Of a DNA stretch of 57,554 bases, positions 7,095 through 15,564 are shown piece after piece (the stretch's first letter is position 1; every line of letters begins with the position of its first letter). The translations under genes and the position numbers were made by a program. Origin of the DNA: Cytobacillus depressus (GTDB taxonomy: Bacteria; Bacillota; Bacilli; Bacillales; Cytobacillaceae); NCBI RefSeq assembly GCF_008923245.1, contig NZ_WBOS01000023.1, positions 1 through 57,554 on the forward strand. The letters run 5' to 3'. The notes beneath the pieces were generated by a model. That model was given only the letters and a program-made list of their open reading frames with translations. It ran no database searches and was not told where the DNA came from.

Positions 7095-8515
7095 TTCGTG
7101 TCACCCTTTTCCTGTTCGGCCATTTCTTTCGCCTTCCATAAGGCAATTGCTTTCTTCAATGACTCTTTATATTCATTTTTCGGATTGGAGTCAATGACAA
7201 TTCCAGCCCCCGCCTGCACATGGGCTTTTCCATCCTTCACAATCATTGTGCGAATAATAATATTCAGCTCTAGATCACCGTTAAAATTAATCCAGCCTAA
7301 AGACCCTGTATACGGTCCCCTTGTTACAGGCTCCAACTCTTCAATAATTTCCATTGTTCTTATTTTCGGAGCACCTGTAATCGTTCCGCCTGGGAATACA
7401 GCATCAATTAAATCGAAACCATCCTTGTCCTCTGCCAGCTCACCCTTAATATTAGAGACGATATGCATCACATGCGAGTATTTTTCAATGACCATAAACT
7501 CATTCACTTCAACAGAGCCATATTGACAAACACGCCCGAGATCGTTTCTTTCTAAGTCGACAAGCATGACGTGCTCAGCACACTCTTTTTCATTTTCAAT
7601 TAGCTCATTTGCAAGCTTGTTATCCTCGGCCTCATCTGCTCCGCGTGAACGGGTACCAGCAATTGGGCGCGTGCTCACCTCATGATCCTTTTTCTTAATT
7701 AGTAACTCTGGTGAGCCGCTGACAAGCTGATATTCAGGGGTATGAAAATAGCCCATATACGGTGATGGGTTAAGCACTCTAAGCTGTTCATAAACATCAA
7801 TCGCGTCTACCTGAATCGGGCGGCTTTGGCGAACCGATAGATTCACCTGGAATACATCGCCTTGAGCGATATAATCCTGAACCTTTTCAACAGCCTGAAT
7901 AAACTTCTCTTCACTTAGCGACACATCAAGCTGATCCTCTACATCCTGCGGCATGTTCTTATGTAAAGCAGCCGGGGCTTGGTTCACCTCTTCCGTCCAT
8001 CGACATTCCCATTCCGATGCGCGATCTTCTGCTAAGCTTTCTTCATTTTCCCCATACAATCCCATTAACCATAAAACATTATGTAATTTATCAAAGACAA
8101 ACCATTCCTTAAAGGCTAAGAAATGGATATCAGGAATTTGAAGATCATCTTCAGCCATTTGAGGCAATCGTTCAATATAACGGCCGTAATCATAGCTGAT
8201 TAAACCAATTGCTCCTCCTTGAAAATCTGGCAGTGAATCATCCTTCTCTACCTCATATTGGCTCAGCCATTCTTTTAATAAATGCAGAGGATTTCCTTCA
8301 AGCATTTGACTCCCATCAGCATGGATAATTTCTAGCTTCGAATGTTTTCCGATTAGAACCGTATCAGGATCAAAAGCAGCAATGCTGTAACGTCCCCCTC
8401 TGCCACTTTCTAAGATGACATGATGCTGCTTACCTTCTGCTAAATTGCGATATTTCTGATAAAATTGGTCAAAAGAAAACGGAAGCTTTTTGGTATATAT
8501 TTTAAGTTTTTTCAC
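7091..8515 (-). CDS. pabB: aminodeoxychorismate synthase component I
   Basis: Aminates chorismate to 4-amino-4-deoxychorismate, the first committed step to p-aminobenzoate. The 474-aa chorismate-binding enzyme has an N-terminal domain (residues 1-180) and the catalytic domain with GDVFQVNLS, STRPIAGTRSRG, ERNDLGRV and PGGTITGAPKIRTMEII. The TIAG-type region reads RPIAGT, as in PabB and TrpE. GTG start (8513-8515) eight bases after GAGGTG. It is the first gene of the folate operon; the upstream spacer is filled by a repeat. Confidence 0.94.
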   Translation of the reverse strand: MKKLKIYTKKLPFSFDQFYQKYRNLAEGKQHHVILESGRGGRYSIAAFDPDTVLIGKHSKLEIIHADGSQMLEGNPLHLLKEWLSQYEVEKDDSLPDFQGGAIGLISYDYGRYIERLPQMAEDDLQIPDIHFLAFKEWFVFDKLHNVLWLMGLYGENEESLAEDRASEWECRWTEEVNQAPAALHKNMPQDVEDQLDVSLSEEKFIQAVEKVQDYIAQGDVFQVNLSVRQSRPIQVDAIDVYEQLRVLNPSPYMGYFHTPEYQLVSGSPELLIKKKDHEVSTRPIAGTRSRGADEAEDNKLANELIENEKECAEHVMLVDLERNDLGRVCQYGSVEVNEFMVIEKYSHVMHIVSNIKGELAEDKDGFDLIDAVFPGGTITGAPKIRTMEIIEELEPVTRGPYTGSLGWINFNGDLELNIIIRTMIVKDGKAHVQAGAGIVIDSNPKNEYKESLKKAIALWKAKEMAEQEKGDTK

Positions 8516-8592
8516 AGGAGTTTCACCTCTAATTCAGTATCTTTTTACATCATACATGAAGATAGTTTATTTACAAAGAACAAATGCGAATT

Positions 8593-8834
8593 AGAAAAGC
8601 GGAAGCGCCTTCGGAACAATTACAAATCAAATTGTTCCTGCGATGACTATTCTAAGAAGCTTTACTTAGTGGTCACCCCCGACAAGCACAAGACGATCGG
8701 CTCGGAAAGGTGTACTTTACCTTTCTGGGACGATTGGGTTGTGACCTCGAGGGGGTAGGGGCTCCTCCTAAAAGCTAACGCTTTTACTCGTGCGATGATT
8801 ATGCTGCCGAAGCGTTCCTTGTGGAGCTGGATAA
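8593..8834 (+). repeat. mosaic intergenic repeat, copy A
   Basis: Runs from GAAAAGCGGAAGCGCC to GGAGCTGGATAA in the pabB-cysK spacer. In order it holds the hairpin-TGCGATG unit (TGCGATG at 8639-8645), the long stem module (8676-8755: CCCCC, CACAA/TTGTG, AAAGGT/ACCTTT, CTCGAG, GGGGG), then a second TGCGATG unit (8791-8797) enclosed by CTCC/GGAG. Apart from this repeat and the cysK terminator the 8516-8876 spacer holds nothing recognisable. Confidence 0.8.
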
Positions 8835-8835
8835 C

Positions 8836-8869
8836 GAAAAAAGCAATAGCTAAGCAAGCCATTGCTTTC
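8836..8869 (-). terminator. terminator of cysK
   Basis: Minus-strand stem AAGCAATGGCT / AGCTATTGCTT with one mismatch and loop TGCT, followed by a T6 run, eight bases after the cysK stop. Confidence 0.88.
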
Positions 8870-8876
8870 GTATAGA

Positions 8877-9806
8877 TTATTCCGTTTCGAATTGATAAAG
8901 AGGTGTACTTAAATAACGCTCTCCATTACTTGGAAGGATGGCAAGGACCTTCTTTCCTTTCCCAAGCTCTTTTGCTACTTTCAAAGCGGCAAAAATAGCT
9001 GCTCCCGAAGAAATTCCGCCTAAAATTCCTTCTTCCTTCGCCGCTAAGCGAGCAAATTCAAACGCTTCATCATTTGTTACTTTAATTACTTCATCATAGA
9101 TTTCCGTGTTTAGAACTTTTGGAACAAACCCTGCACCAATTCCTTGAATTTTATGAGGGCCTGGTTTTCCGCCCGAAAGCACCGGGGAATCTGTTGGCTC
9201 CACTGCATAAATTTTAATATTTTCGTATTTCTCACGAAGGACTCCGCCTGCACCTGTAATCGTTCCGCCAGTACCGATACCAGAGATAAAGGCATCTAGC
9301 TGATCACCCATTTGTTCAACAATCTCTTTCCCTGTTGTACGGCGATGCACTTCCGGATTGGATGGGTTTTCAAATTGCTGAGGCATGAAGTACCCATGCT
9401 CTTTTGCAAGTTCGCTTGCTTTTCGAATGGCGCCATTCATTCCTTCTGGACCGGGCGTTAACACAAGATCTGCTCCATAAGCACGCAGAAGATTGCGTCG
9501 CTCCATACTCATTGTTTCCGGCATAACTAATACAGCCTTATAGCCTTTAGCAGCTGCAATCATCGCAAGACCAATTCCCGTGTTGCCACTAGTAGGTTCA
9601 ATAATCGTTGATCCATCTTTCAAAACGCCAGCTTCCTCCGCAGCTTCAATCATTGCCAAAGCAATACGGTCTTTCACGCTGCTTCCAGGGTTCATATATT
9701 CTAATTTTACATAAACATCTGCACTATTCTCATCTACAAGTCGGTTAAGCTTCACAATCGGTGTTTGACCTACTAGTTCTGCAATTGAATTTGCTACTTT
9801 AGGCAT
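8877..9806 (-). CDS. cysK: cysteine synthase A (O-acetylserine sulfhydrylase)
   Basis: PLP enzyme making cysteine from O-acetylserine and sulfide. The PLP lysine is in NPGSSVKDRIALAM. The substrate loop is TSGNTGIGLAM, the phosphate-binding glycine loop GIGTGGTITG, and the late serine GGISSGAAI. The ATG at 9806 (MPKVANSI) follows AAGGAG at 8-nt spacing and is preferred to the GTG at 9815. It is monocistronic: it has its own sigma-A promoter and its own terminator. In Bacillus this gene is regulated by CymR; the upstream region was not convincing for a CymR box. Confidence 0.95.
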   Translation of the reverse strand: MPKVANSIAELVGQTPIVKLNRLVDENSADVYVKLEYMNPGSSVKDRIALAMIEAAEEAGVLKDGSTIIEPTSGNTGIGLAMIAAAKGYKAVLVMPETMSMERRNLLRAYGADLVLTPGPEGMNGAIRKASELAKEHGYFMPQQFENPSNPEVHRRTTGKEIVEQMGDQLDAFISGIGTGGTITGAGGVLREKYENIKIYAVEPTDSPVLSGGKPGPHKIQGIGAGFVPKVLNTEIYDEVIKVTNDEAFEFARLAAKEEGILGGISSGAAIFAALKVAKELGKGKKVLAILPSNGERYLSTPLYQFETE

Positions 9807-9841
9807 TTTCCCCACTCCTTAATCCGAGTATTTATATTGGT

Positions 9842-9880
9842 TTAATTAAAATTTAATACGAATAGGCGTCAATGTCAAAT
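9842..9880 (-). promoter_or_regulatory. sigma-A promoter of cysK
   Basis: On the minus strand TTGACA is followed after 17 bp by TAAATT, within ATTTGACATTGACGCC and TCGTATTAAATTT. It lies about 40-70 bp upstream of the cysK start. Confidence 0.75.
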
Positions 9881-9959
9881 ATTTTTCCTTAAAAAAGTAT
9901 AATATTTACAAAATTTCATACTTTCGCCCAATATTACTATAACCTATCTTTGTTGTGTA

Positions 9960-10001
9960 CAAAAAAGGACAACTCAAATCCGCCTTGAGTCATCCTTTTT
10001 T
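9960..10001 (-). terminator. terminator after yacD
   Basis: Minus-strand stem AAAGGATGACTCAA / TTGAGTTGTCCTTT with loop GGCGGA, then T-rich. It closes the coaX-hslO-yacD unit before cysK. Confidence 0.9.
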
Positions 10002-10898
10002 CTAATGTGCTTCTGTCTTCCCATAAAACCAGTCTACATCTGATTCACTCCATAGCGATCTGGCGGAAACAGGTGTATCCATTTGTTCTAATGCAATTTG
10101 TCTGCGGATTTGATCCTTTACTTCTTTGTAAGAATAGACTTTCCCTTTAACGTGCTCATGGAGCATAACGATGGCAAATCCGTCATCGACCTTAAATGCT
10201 TTGCTCCACTTCCCATGCTTTAATTTCTTTATTTCACTCATTATCGATTTGGAGTAATGTTCATTATCCTCGTTAATATAGCCAGCGTCGCCGCCGTATT
10301 TAGCTGTAAATTCATCGATGGAGCGTTCCATCGCGAGAACAGAAAAGCTTGAGCCTTGATCTAATTCCTTTAAAGTTTGATCCGCTTCTGCCTTTGTTTT
10401 TACGATGATTTGAGACATGTGATAGGAATCAGGTAAGTGGAATTGGCTTTTATTTTGCTCGTAGTAATTCTTTATTTCTTTTTCTGGGATTTTGGCATCT
10501 TTCGTCAAAAGTTCTTCGAGCATAAGGGTGTTTTTAATTTGCAGCCGCCACTTATCCTCATCAGCCGCCTGATAGCCGCTAGATGTTCCGTACATCGTTT
10601 TTAGCATGTTAAGCTCACGTTCAACCGCTTTATCAGAAATTTCCACGTCATACTTTTTCCCAGCTGTTTCAATCACCTTTTGGTCAACTAGCTCACTTAA
10701 CACTTCTCTCCCATATCTGGACTCCATCTCATTCAGCCAATCCTGCCGGGTAATTTTTTCTTTGCCAACGGTCGCCACAACCTCTTTCTGGCCTGCATTC
10801 CCTTTTGATAGAAAAAAAACAACTGTTAAGCAATTGATGATGATCAGCCCAGCGATAATGATCAAAAGCTTATCCTTCCTAAGCCTGTCCCTTTTCAA
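10002..10898 (-). CDS. yacD: membrane-anchored parvulin-type peptidyl-prolyl isomerase (YacD)
   Basis: Predicted foldase at the outer face of the membrane. A single transmembrane segment (LLIIIAGLIIINCLTVVFFL, about residues 13-33) anchors an extracytoplasmic part with a SurA-like N-terminal region. The parvulin domain follows (YHMSQIIVKTKAEADQ, then GGDAGYI and FAIVMLHEHV). There is no lipobox, unlike PrsA. The frame opens at 10913, but the TTG at 10898 sits 8 nt after GGAGG and is the likely start. It lies 21 nt after hslO. Client proteins are unknown. Confidence 0.85.
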   Translation of the reverse strand: MKRDRLRKDKLLIIIAGLIIINCLTVVFFLSKGNAGQKEVVATVGKEKITRQDWLNEMESRYGREVLSELVDQKVIETAGKKYDVEISDKAVERELNMLKTMYGTSSGYQAADEDKWRLQIKNTLMLEELLTKDAKIPEKEIKNYYEQNKSQFHLPDSYHMSQIIVKTKAEADQTLKELDQGSSFSVLAMERSIDEFTAKYGGDAGYINEDNEHYSKSIMSEIKKLKHGKWSKAFKVDDGFAIVMLHEHVKGKVYSYKEVKDQIRRQIALEQMDTPVSARSLWSESDVDWFYGKTEAH

Positions 10899-10919
10899 CT
10901 TATTCTCCTCCAAAGCTGT

Positions 10920-11798
10920 CTACTCTGCTTCTCGTTTTAATTCCTCTAACTCTTCTTTTGAATAATGATACATTTCATTACAGAAATGGCATTGGGCTTC
11001 TGCTTCCCCTTCTTTATCAATCATATCTTGAATCTCCTGTGCCCCTAAGCTTGTAATGACATTGCCGAATCTTTCTTTTGAACATGTACAAACAAAAGCG
11101 ACAGGCTGCTTTTCAAGAATCTTGACATTTTCTGCTCCTAAAAGCTCTGTTAACAATTCTTCAGGTGTCAATCCTTGCTCAATCAGTTTTGATACGGGCG
11201 GAATTGTTTTTAAGCGGCTTTCAATTACACTAATCGTTTCTTCTTCCGTACCTGGCATCAGCTGTATAATAAATCCGCCTGCAGCAAGGATTGAATTATC
11301 AGGGTTTACAAGAACGCCGACGCCAACGGATGATGGTGTTTGCTCAGATGTCACAAAATAGTATGTAAAGTCTTCCCCAAGCTCACCAGATACAATCGGA
11401 ACTTGCCCGGAAAAATTCTCCCTCATTCCGATGTCCTTGATTACAGTTAATGTCCCTGTAGTGCCGACCGCACGACGAACATCAAGCTTCCCTTGTTCAT
11501 TTAAATCAAAATGCGTTTGCGGATGGGTAACATAGCCACGGACCTCACCCTTTGAGTTACTATCTACTAAAATGGGGCCGATTGGACCGCCACCTTCAAT
11601 TTTGATCGTAATTTTTTCCTCGCCTTTTAGCATGGCACCCATCATTACACCGGCAGACATCGCTCTGCCTAAAGCTGCCGAGGCTGTTGGCCATGTTTGA
11701 TGTCTTCTCTGAGCCTCTCCAACTGTTTCTGTCGTACGGACGGCATACGCACGAACCTGTCCATTAAATGCAATTGCTTTCACTAAATAATCGTTCAT
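10920..11798 (-). CDS. hslO: redox-regulated chaperone Hsp33
   Basis: Holdase chaperone activated by oxidation and unfolding. The N-terminal domain contains the conserved IKIEGGGPIGPILVDSN and LNEQGKLDVRRAVG. The C-terminal redox switch has four zinc cysteines in the pattern CxC (FVCTCSKERF) and CxxC (QCHFCNE). The ATG at 11798 (MNDYLVKA) follows AAAGGAG by 7 nt and matches the family start; the longer frame to 11822 is not needed. It lies 36 nt downstream of coaX, in the conserved coaX-hslO-yacD order. Confidence 0.95.
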   Translation of the reverse strand: MNDYLVKAIAFNGQVRAYAVRTTETVGEAQRRHQTWPTASAALGRAMSAGVMMGAMLKGEEKITIKIEGGGPIGPILVDSNSKGEVRGYVTHPQTHFDLNEQGKLDVRRAVGTTGTLTVIKDIGMRENFSGQVPIVSGELGEDFTYYFVTSEQTPSSVGVGVLVNPDNSILAAGGFIIQLMPGTEEETISVIESRLKTIPPVSKLIEQGLTPEELLTELLGAENVKILEKQPVAFVCTCSKERFGNVITSLGAQEIQDMIDKEGEAEAQCHFCNEMYHYSKEELEELKREAE

Positions 11799-11834
11799 TT
11801 GCAAACTCCTTTCTGCTTCCATTCATGCTGTTTA

Positions 11835-12611
11835 TTATTTCGCTGATTCGAAATTACGTTTATAAATGAGCTGAAGCCCTTTCAACGTTAAGAAAGGATC
11901 AACAACATCAATAATTGTTGATTCTTTAGCAATCAAGCTAGCTAATCCACCAGTAGCAATGACGGTTGGGTTCTCATTAGCCTGCTCCTTCATCCTTTTT
12001 ACGATGCCCTCGACTTGGCCAACATAACCAAATAAGATTCCAGCCTGCATGGCGGAGACAGTATTTTTGCCAATTATTCCTTCAGGACGGGCAATTTCAA
12101 TTCTTGGCAGCTTAGCCGCTCTTGAGTACAATGCCTCTGTCGAAATACCCACACCCGGAGCAATGGCGCCCCCCATATATTGTTTCTTCTCATTAATGTA
12201 ACAATATGTTGTTGCTGTACCAAAGTCGACGATAATTAACGGGCTGCCGTAGTCTTGAATAGCAGCCACCGCATTCACAATGCGATCCGCGCCAACCTCT
12301 CTCGGATTCTCATATTTAATATTCAAGCCCGTCTTGATTCCAGGGCCCACAATTAACGGTTTAATGTGAAAATATTTATCGCACATCCGCTCCAGAGCTG
12401 TCATGATCGGCGGAACAACAGAAGAGATAATAATTCCATTAATGTCCCCGAATGTTAATCCTACATGTTCAAACAGAGACTTTATCATAATGCCGTATTC
12501 ATCTTCTGTTTTATTCCGGCTTGTTTCCAGTCTCCAATGATATTTCAGCTGATCCCCATCATATACCCCTAAAACCATATTTGTATTTCCGATATCAAAA
12601 ACAAATATCAT
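11835..12611 (-). CDS. coaX: type III pantothenate kinase
   Basis: First step of coenzyme A synthesis; type III enzymes of the ASKHA fold are not feedback-inhibited by CoA. The 258-aa length equals that of B. subtilis CoaX. The phosphate loop FDIGNTNMVLG is at the N-terminus. ENPREVGADRIVNAVAA and VDFGTATTY carry catalytic and binding residues, and ATGGLASLI binds nucleotide. The ATG at 12611 was chosen over an upstream GTG on family alignment. In B. subtilis it follows ftsH; here a 228-bp spacer with a terminator and a repeat relic separates them. Confidence 0.95.
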   Translation of the reverse strand: MIFVFDIGNTNMVLGVYDGDQLKYHWRLETSRNKTEDEYGIMIKSLFEHVGLTFGDINGIIISSVVPPIMTALERMCDKYFHIKPLIVGPGIKTGLNIKYENPREVGADRIVNAVAAIQDYGSPLIIVDFGTATTYCYINEKKQYMGGAIAPGVGISTEALYSRAAKLPRIEIARPEGIIGKNTVSAMQAGILFGYVGQVEGIVKRMKEQANENPTVIATGGLASLIAKESTIIDVVDPFLTLKGLQLIYKRNFESAK

Positions 12612-12727
12612 TTCTCTCACCACTCTATTATTTGTTTATTGAACAACAGCTTTTTCACTGAAAACATCATAACACAACTTGAATTAGAGGGTGTAATTTT
12701 AAAATTTATGTTAATCGATTAAACCGT

Positions 12728-12766
12728 CTTATGACCTCGCGGGGAGTAGGTGCTGAAGCTAGACAA
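12728..12766 (+). repeat. relic of the mosaic repeat, copy K
   Basis: CTTATGACCTCGCGGGG and GAAGCTAGACAAG correspond to the right-hand end of the family seen at 51721-51900. The left half is missing, so this is a decayed or truncated copy. Confidence 0.65.
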
Positions 12767-12802
12767 GGCTAAAATAACTCTAATATAACCAATTATAAAA
12801 AA

Positions 12803-12831
12803 AGAAAAAGGCGCTCAAAAATGAGCGCCAT
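12803..12831 (-). terminator. terminator of ftsH
   Basis: Minus-strand stem GGCGCTCA / TGAGCGCC with a T4 loop, then TTTTTCTTTTTTT. Nine bases beyond the ftsH stop. Confidence 0.92.
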
Positions 12832-12839
12832 TTTTCTTT

Positions 12840-14822
12840 CTATTCTTTTCGGTCTTCTCCAATTGACGGAGGATTTTCCTCTTCAGCTGGATTCGTTTTT
12901 CTTACTTCTTGGATTTCATCAGAAGCATCTTTATCATCTTTACTGATGTTAATATTTACTTTAACCTCTTTAGAGTCGTCAGCCTTCACCGGACGATCAG
13001 GCAATGTTCCATGATCCATTAAATGCTTAATTTGTTCTGCATCTAATGTTTCAACCTCTAGAAGTGTATTGGCAATTAGATCAAGCTTCTCACGATTTTC
13101 AGTCAGAACCTTTCTTGCCTTTTCATAACTCTCTTTAACAATACGCTGGATTTCAAGGTCAATTTCATAGGCAATTGCATCAGAGTAATTCTGATCATTG
13201 TTGAAATCTCTTCCTAAGAATACTTGACCGCCCTGTGATTGACCGAATTGCAGCGGTCCGAGCTTATCGCTCATTCCAAATTCAGTTACCATTCTTCGAG
13301 CAATGCCTGTTGCACGTTGGAAATCATTGTGGGCACCCGTACTCACTTCACCAAATACAACTTCCTCTGCAACACGGCCGCCAAGCAAGCCGACAATTTT
13401 ATCTAGAAGCTCTGGCTTTGTCATGAAGAAACGGTCTTCTTTCGGAAGCATTACCGCATATCCGCCAGCTTGGCCACGAGGCACAATCGTTACTTTATGG
13501 ACCATTTCGGCATCCTCAAGCACGACTCCAATAACCGTATGACCTGCTTCATGGAAGGCAACAATATTTCTTTCCTTTTTAGAGATGACACGACTTTTCT
13601 TCGCGGGACCAGCAATTACACGGTCTGTTGCTTCGTCAATATCTGTCATATCAATCTTTTTCTTATCTAGACGAGCTGCCACTAATGCTGATTCGTTTAA
13701 TAGGTTTTCTAAATCAGCACCCGAGAAGCCTGGTGTGCGCTGTGCAATAGCTTTCAAGTTTACTGTTTCATCTAAAGGCTTATTTCTTGCATGCACTTTA
13801 AGAACAGCTTCTCTTCCCTTAACATCCGGGCGATCAACTGTAATTTGACGGTCAAAACGTCCTGGACGCAGTAAAGCTGGGTCCAAAATATCCGGACGGT
13901 TTGTTGCAGCAACAATAATAATTCCCTCGTTTGCGCCGAATCCATCCATTTCAACAAGCAACTGATTCAGTGTTTGTTCACGTTCATCGTGACCTCCGCC
14001 TAGACCAGCTCCACGCTGACGGCCAACTGCATCAATTTCATCGATGAAAATAATACATGGTGCATTCTTTTTCGCGTTTTCGAATAGATCTCGAACACGC
14101 GAAGCTCCGACACCGACAAACATTTCGACGAAGTCAGATCCACTAATCGAGAAGAATGGTACACCAGCTTCACCCGCAACAGCACGAGCAAGCAATGTTT
14201 TACCTGTTCCTGGAGGTCCAACAAGGAGAACCCCTTTTGGAATTCTAGCACCCAATTCTGAGAACTTTCTTGGGTCTTTTAAAAATTCTACTACTTCAAC
14301 AAGCTCTTGTTTTTCCTCATCTGCACCCGCTACATCTTTAAAGCGGACTTTCTTTTTATTTTCATCGTAAAGCTTAGCTTTACTTTTGCCAAAGTTCATC
14401 ACACGGCTTCCACCGCCCTGTGCTTGATTCAGCAAGAAGAAGAATAAAATGAAAATGATGATAAATGGAATAATGGACGTGAAAAATGTCACCCAGCCGC
14501 TCGTTTCCTTCGCTGGCTGAAAGTCAACTTTTGATTTTTGTGCAAGAGCATCAATACGGTCCAGAATTTTATCACTATTTACGACATAAGTTAGAAAGTT
14601 CTTGCCTTTTTCATCCCCTACAAGTTCACCTCTTACTTCGTAAACGCCTCTTTCAGGCTGCATGGCGATCGACTTTATTTCTCCACTTTCCAAGTAAGTG
14701 ACAAATTTATCGTAAGAAATTTGTTCAGTCGGTTCATTGTTGCCGTTAAAAAAGCTAACAACGCCGATAATGACAAGAAATATCAATAAATAAAAGATGG
14801 TGTTACGGAAGATCCGATTCAT
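12840..14822 (-). CDS. ftsH: ATP-dependent zinc metalloprotease FtsH
   Basis: Membrane-anchored AAA+ protease that degrades misfolded membrane proteins and regulators; in Bacillus it is needed for efficient sporulation. Two transmembrane segments (about residues 8-26 and 110-131) flank an external domain. The AAA module has Walker A GPPGTGKT (about 203-210), Walker B IIFIDEIDAVG, and the arginine fingers RPGRFDRQ. The zinc site is HEAGH (about residue 425). The C-terminal tail is acidic and lysine-rich. GGAGG precedes the ATG. It has its own promoter downstream of hpt. Confidence 0.97.
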   Translation of the reverse strand: MNRIFRNTIFYLLIFLVIIGVVSFFNGNNEPTEQISYDKFVTYLESGEIKSIAMQPERGVYEVRGELVGDEKGKNFLTYVVNSDKILDRIDALAQKSKVDFQPAKETSGWVTFFTSIIPFIIIFILFFFLLNQAQGGGSRVMNFGKSKAKLYDENKKKVRFKDVAGADEEKQELVEVVEFLKDPRKFSELGARIPKGVLLVGPPGTGKTLLARAVAGEAGVPFFSISGSDFVEMFVGVGASRVRDLFENAKKNAPCIIFIDEIDAVGRQRGAGLGGGHDEREQTLNQLLVEMDGFGANEGIIIVAATNRPDILDPALLRPGRFDRQITVDRPDVKGREAVLKVHARNKPLDETVNLKAIAQRTPGFSGADLENLLNESALVAARLDKKKIDMTDIDEATDRVIAGPAKKSRVISKKERNIVAFHEAGHTVIGVVLEDAEMVHKVTIVPRGQAGGYAVMLPKEDRFFMTKPELLDKIVGLLGGRVAEEVVFGEVSTGAHNDFQRATGIARRMVTEFGMSDKLGPLQFGQSQGGQVFLGRDFNNDQNYSDAIAYEIDLEIQRIVKESYEKARKVLTENREKLDLIANTLLEVETLDAEQIKHLMDHGTLPDRPVKADDSKEVKVNINISKDDKDASDEIQEVRKTNPAEEENPPSIGEDRKE

Positions 14823-14897
14823 CCCTTACCTCCTCCCACAGTTAACAAACTATAATGTATAGTAGCATTAGAATCATGTTAATACAAGGATTTACCC

Positions 14898-14929
14898 TTT
14901 TTATACTGGGAATATTCTAGCTGTCAAAA
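14898..14929 (-). promoter_or_regulatory. promoter of ftsH
   Basis: TTGACA (14922-14927) and TATAAA (14900-14905) on the minus strand, 16 bp apart, about 75 bp before the ftsH start. No clear terminator separates hpt from ftsH, so read-through is also likely. Confidence 0.65.
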
Positions 14930-14963
14930 AGTCTATTCATAATGAAAAATAAAGTCTCGATAC

Positions 14964-15509
14964 TTAATTATTGTTGCTATAAATTTCTGGCTTTAGGACC
15001 CCAATATATGGTAGGTTTCGATACTTTTCAGCATAGTCTAAACCATAGCCCACAACAAATTCATCAGGAACAATAAAGCCAACATAATCTGCTTGAAGAT
15101 CAACTTTACGTCCTGTAGGCTTATCAAGTAAAGTGACAATCTTAATGGATTTTGCCTTGCGATAGCGGAATAACTCAACTAAATAGCTAAGCGTTAAACC
15201 ACTATCGATAATGTCTTCAATGATTAGAATGTCCCTTCCTTCAACAGAAGTATCCAAATCTTTGACGATTTTAACCTCACCTGATGAAACAGTTGATTTT
15301 CCGTAGCTAGAAACATCCATGAAATCCATTTCAAGATAAGTGTCAATATGTTTTAGCAAATCACCCATAAAAGGCATAGCGCCTTTTAAGATTCCAACTG
15401 CCAAAGGAAAACGATCCTTATATTCCTCCGTAAGTTCTGCCGCAAGGCTCTTTGTTTTCGCCTGAATTTCTTCCTCCGAAATTAGTACCTTTTCAATATC
15501 GTTTCTCAT
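14964..15509 (-). CDS. hpt: hypoxanthine phosphoribosyltransferase
   Basis: Purine salvage: converts hypoxanthine (and guanine) with PRPP to IMP/GMP. The PRPP-binding loop is ILIIEDIIDSGLTLSYL. The family segments MDFMDVSSYG and ADYVGFIVPDEFVVGYGLDY follow the expected order. The 181-aa length matches B. subtilis HprT. GGAGGAACACAAATA ATG marks the start. It follows tilS by 55 nt; the tilS-hpt-ftsH order is widely conserved, and in some bacilli TilS and HprT interact to control ftsH. Confidence 0.95.
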   Translation of the reverse strand: MRNDIEKVLISEEEIQAKTKSLAAELTEEYKDRFPLAVGILKGAMPFMGDLLKHIDTYLEMDFMDVSSYGKSTVSSGEVKIVKDLDTSVEGRDILIIEDIIDSGLTLSYLVELFRYRKAKSIKIVTLLDKPTGRKVDLQADYVGFIVPDEFVVGYGLDYAEKYRNLPYIGVLKPEIYSNNN

Positions 15510-15564
15510 TATTTGTGTTCCTCCTAGAAGATCATTGCTATATTACAAATGCAAAATGTATAAA

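Noticed and set aside
8662..8862. Minus-strand 66-codon ORF in the pabB-cysK spacer
   Set aside because: It translates the mosaic repeat; similar frames in other copies are broken, so it is not coding.
9816..9850. CymR box upstream of cysK
   Set aside because: An AT-rich stretch with CGG lies after the -10, but it did not align with the CymR consensus without a shift, so it is not claimed.
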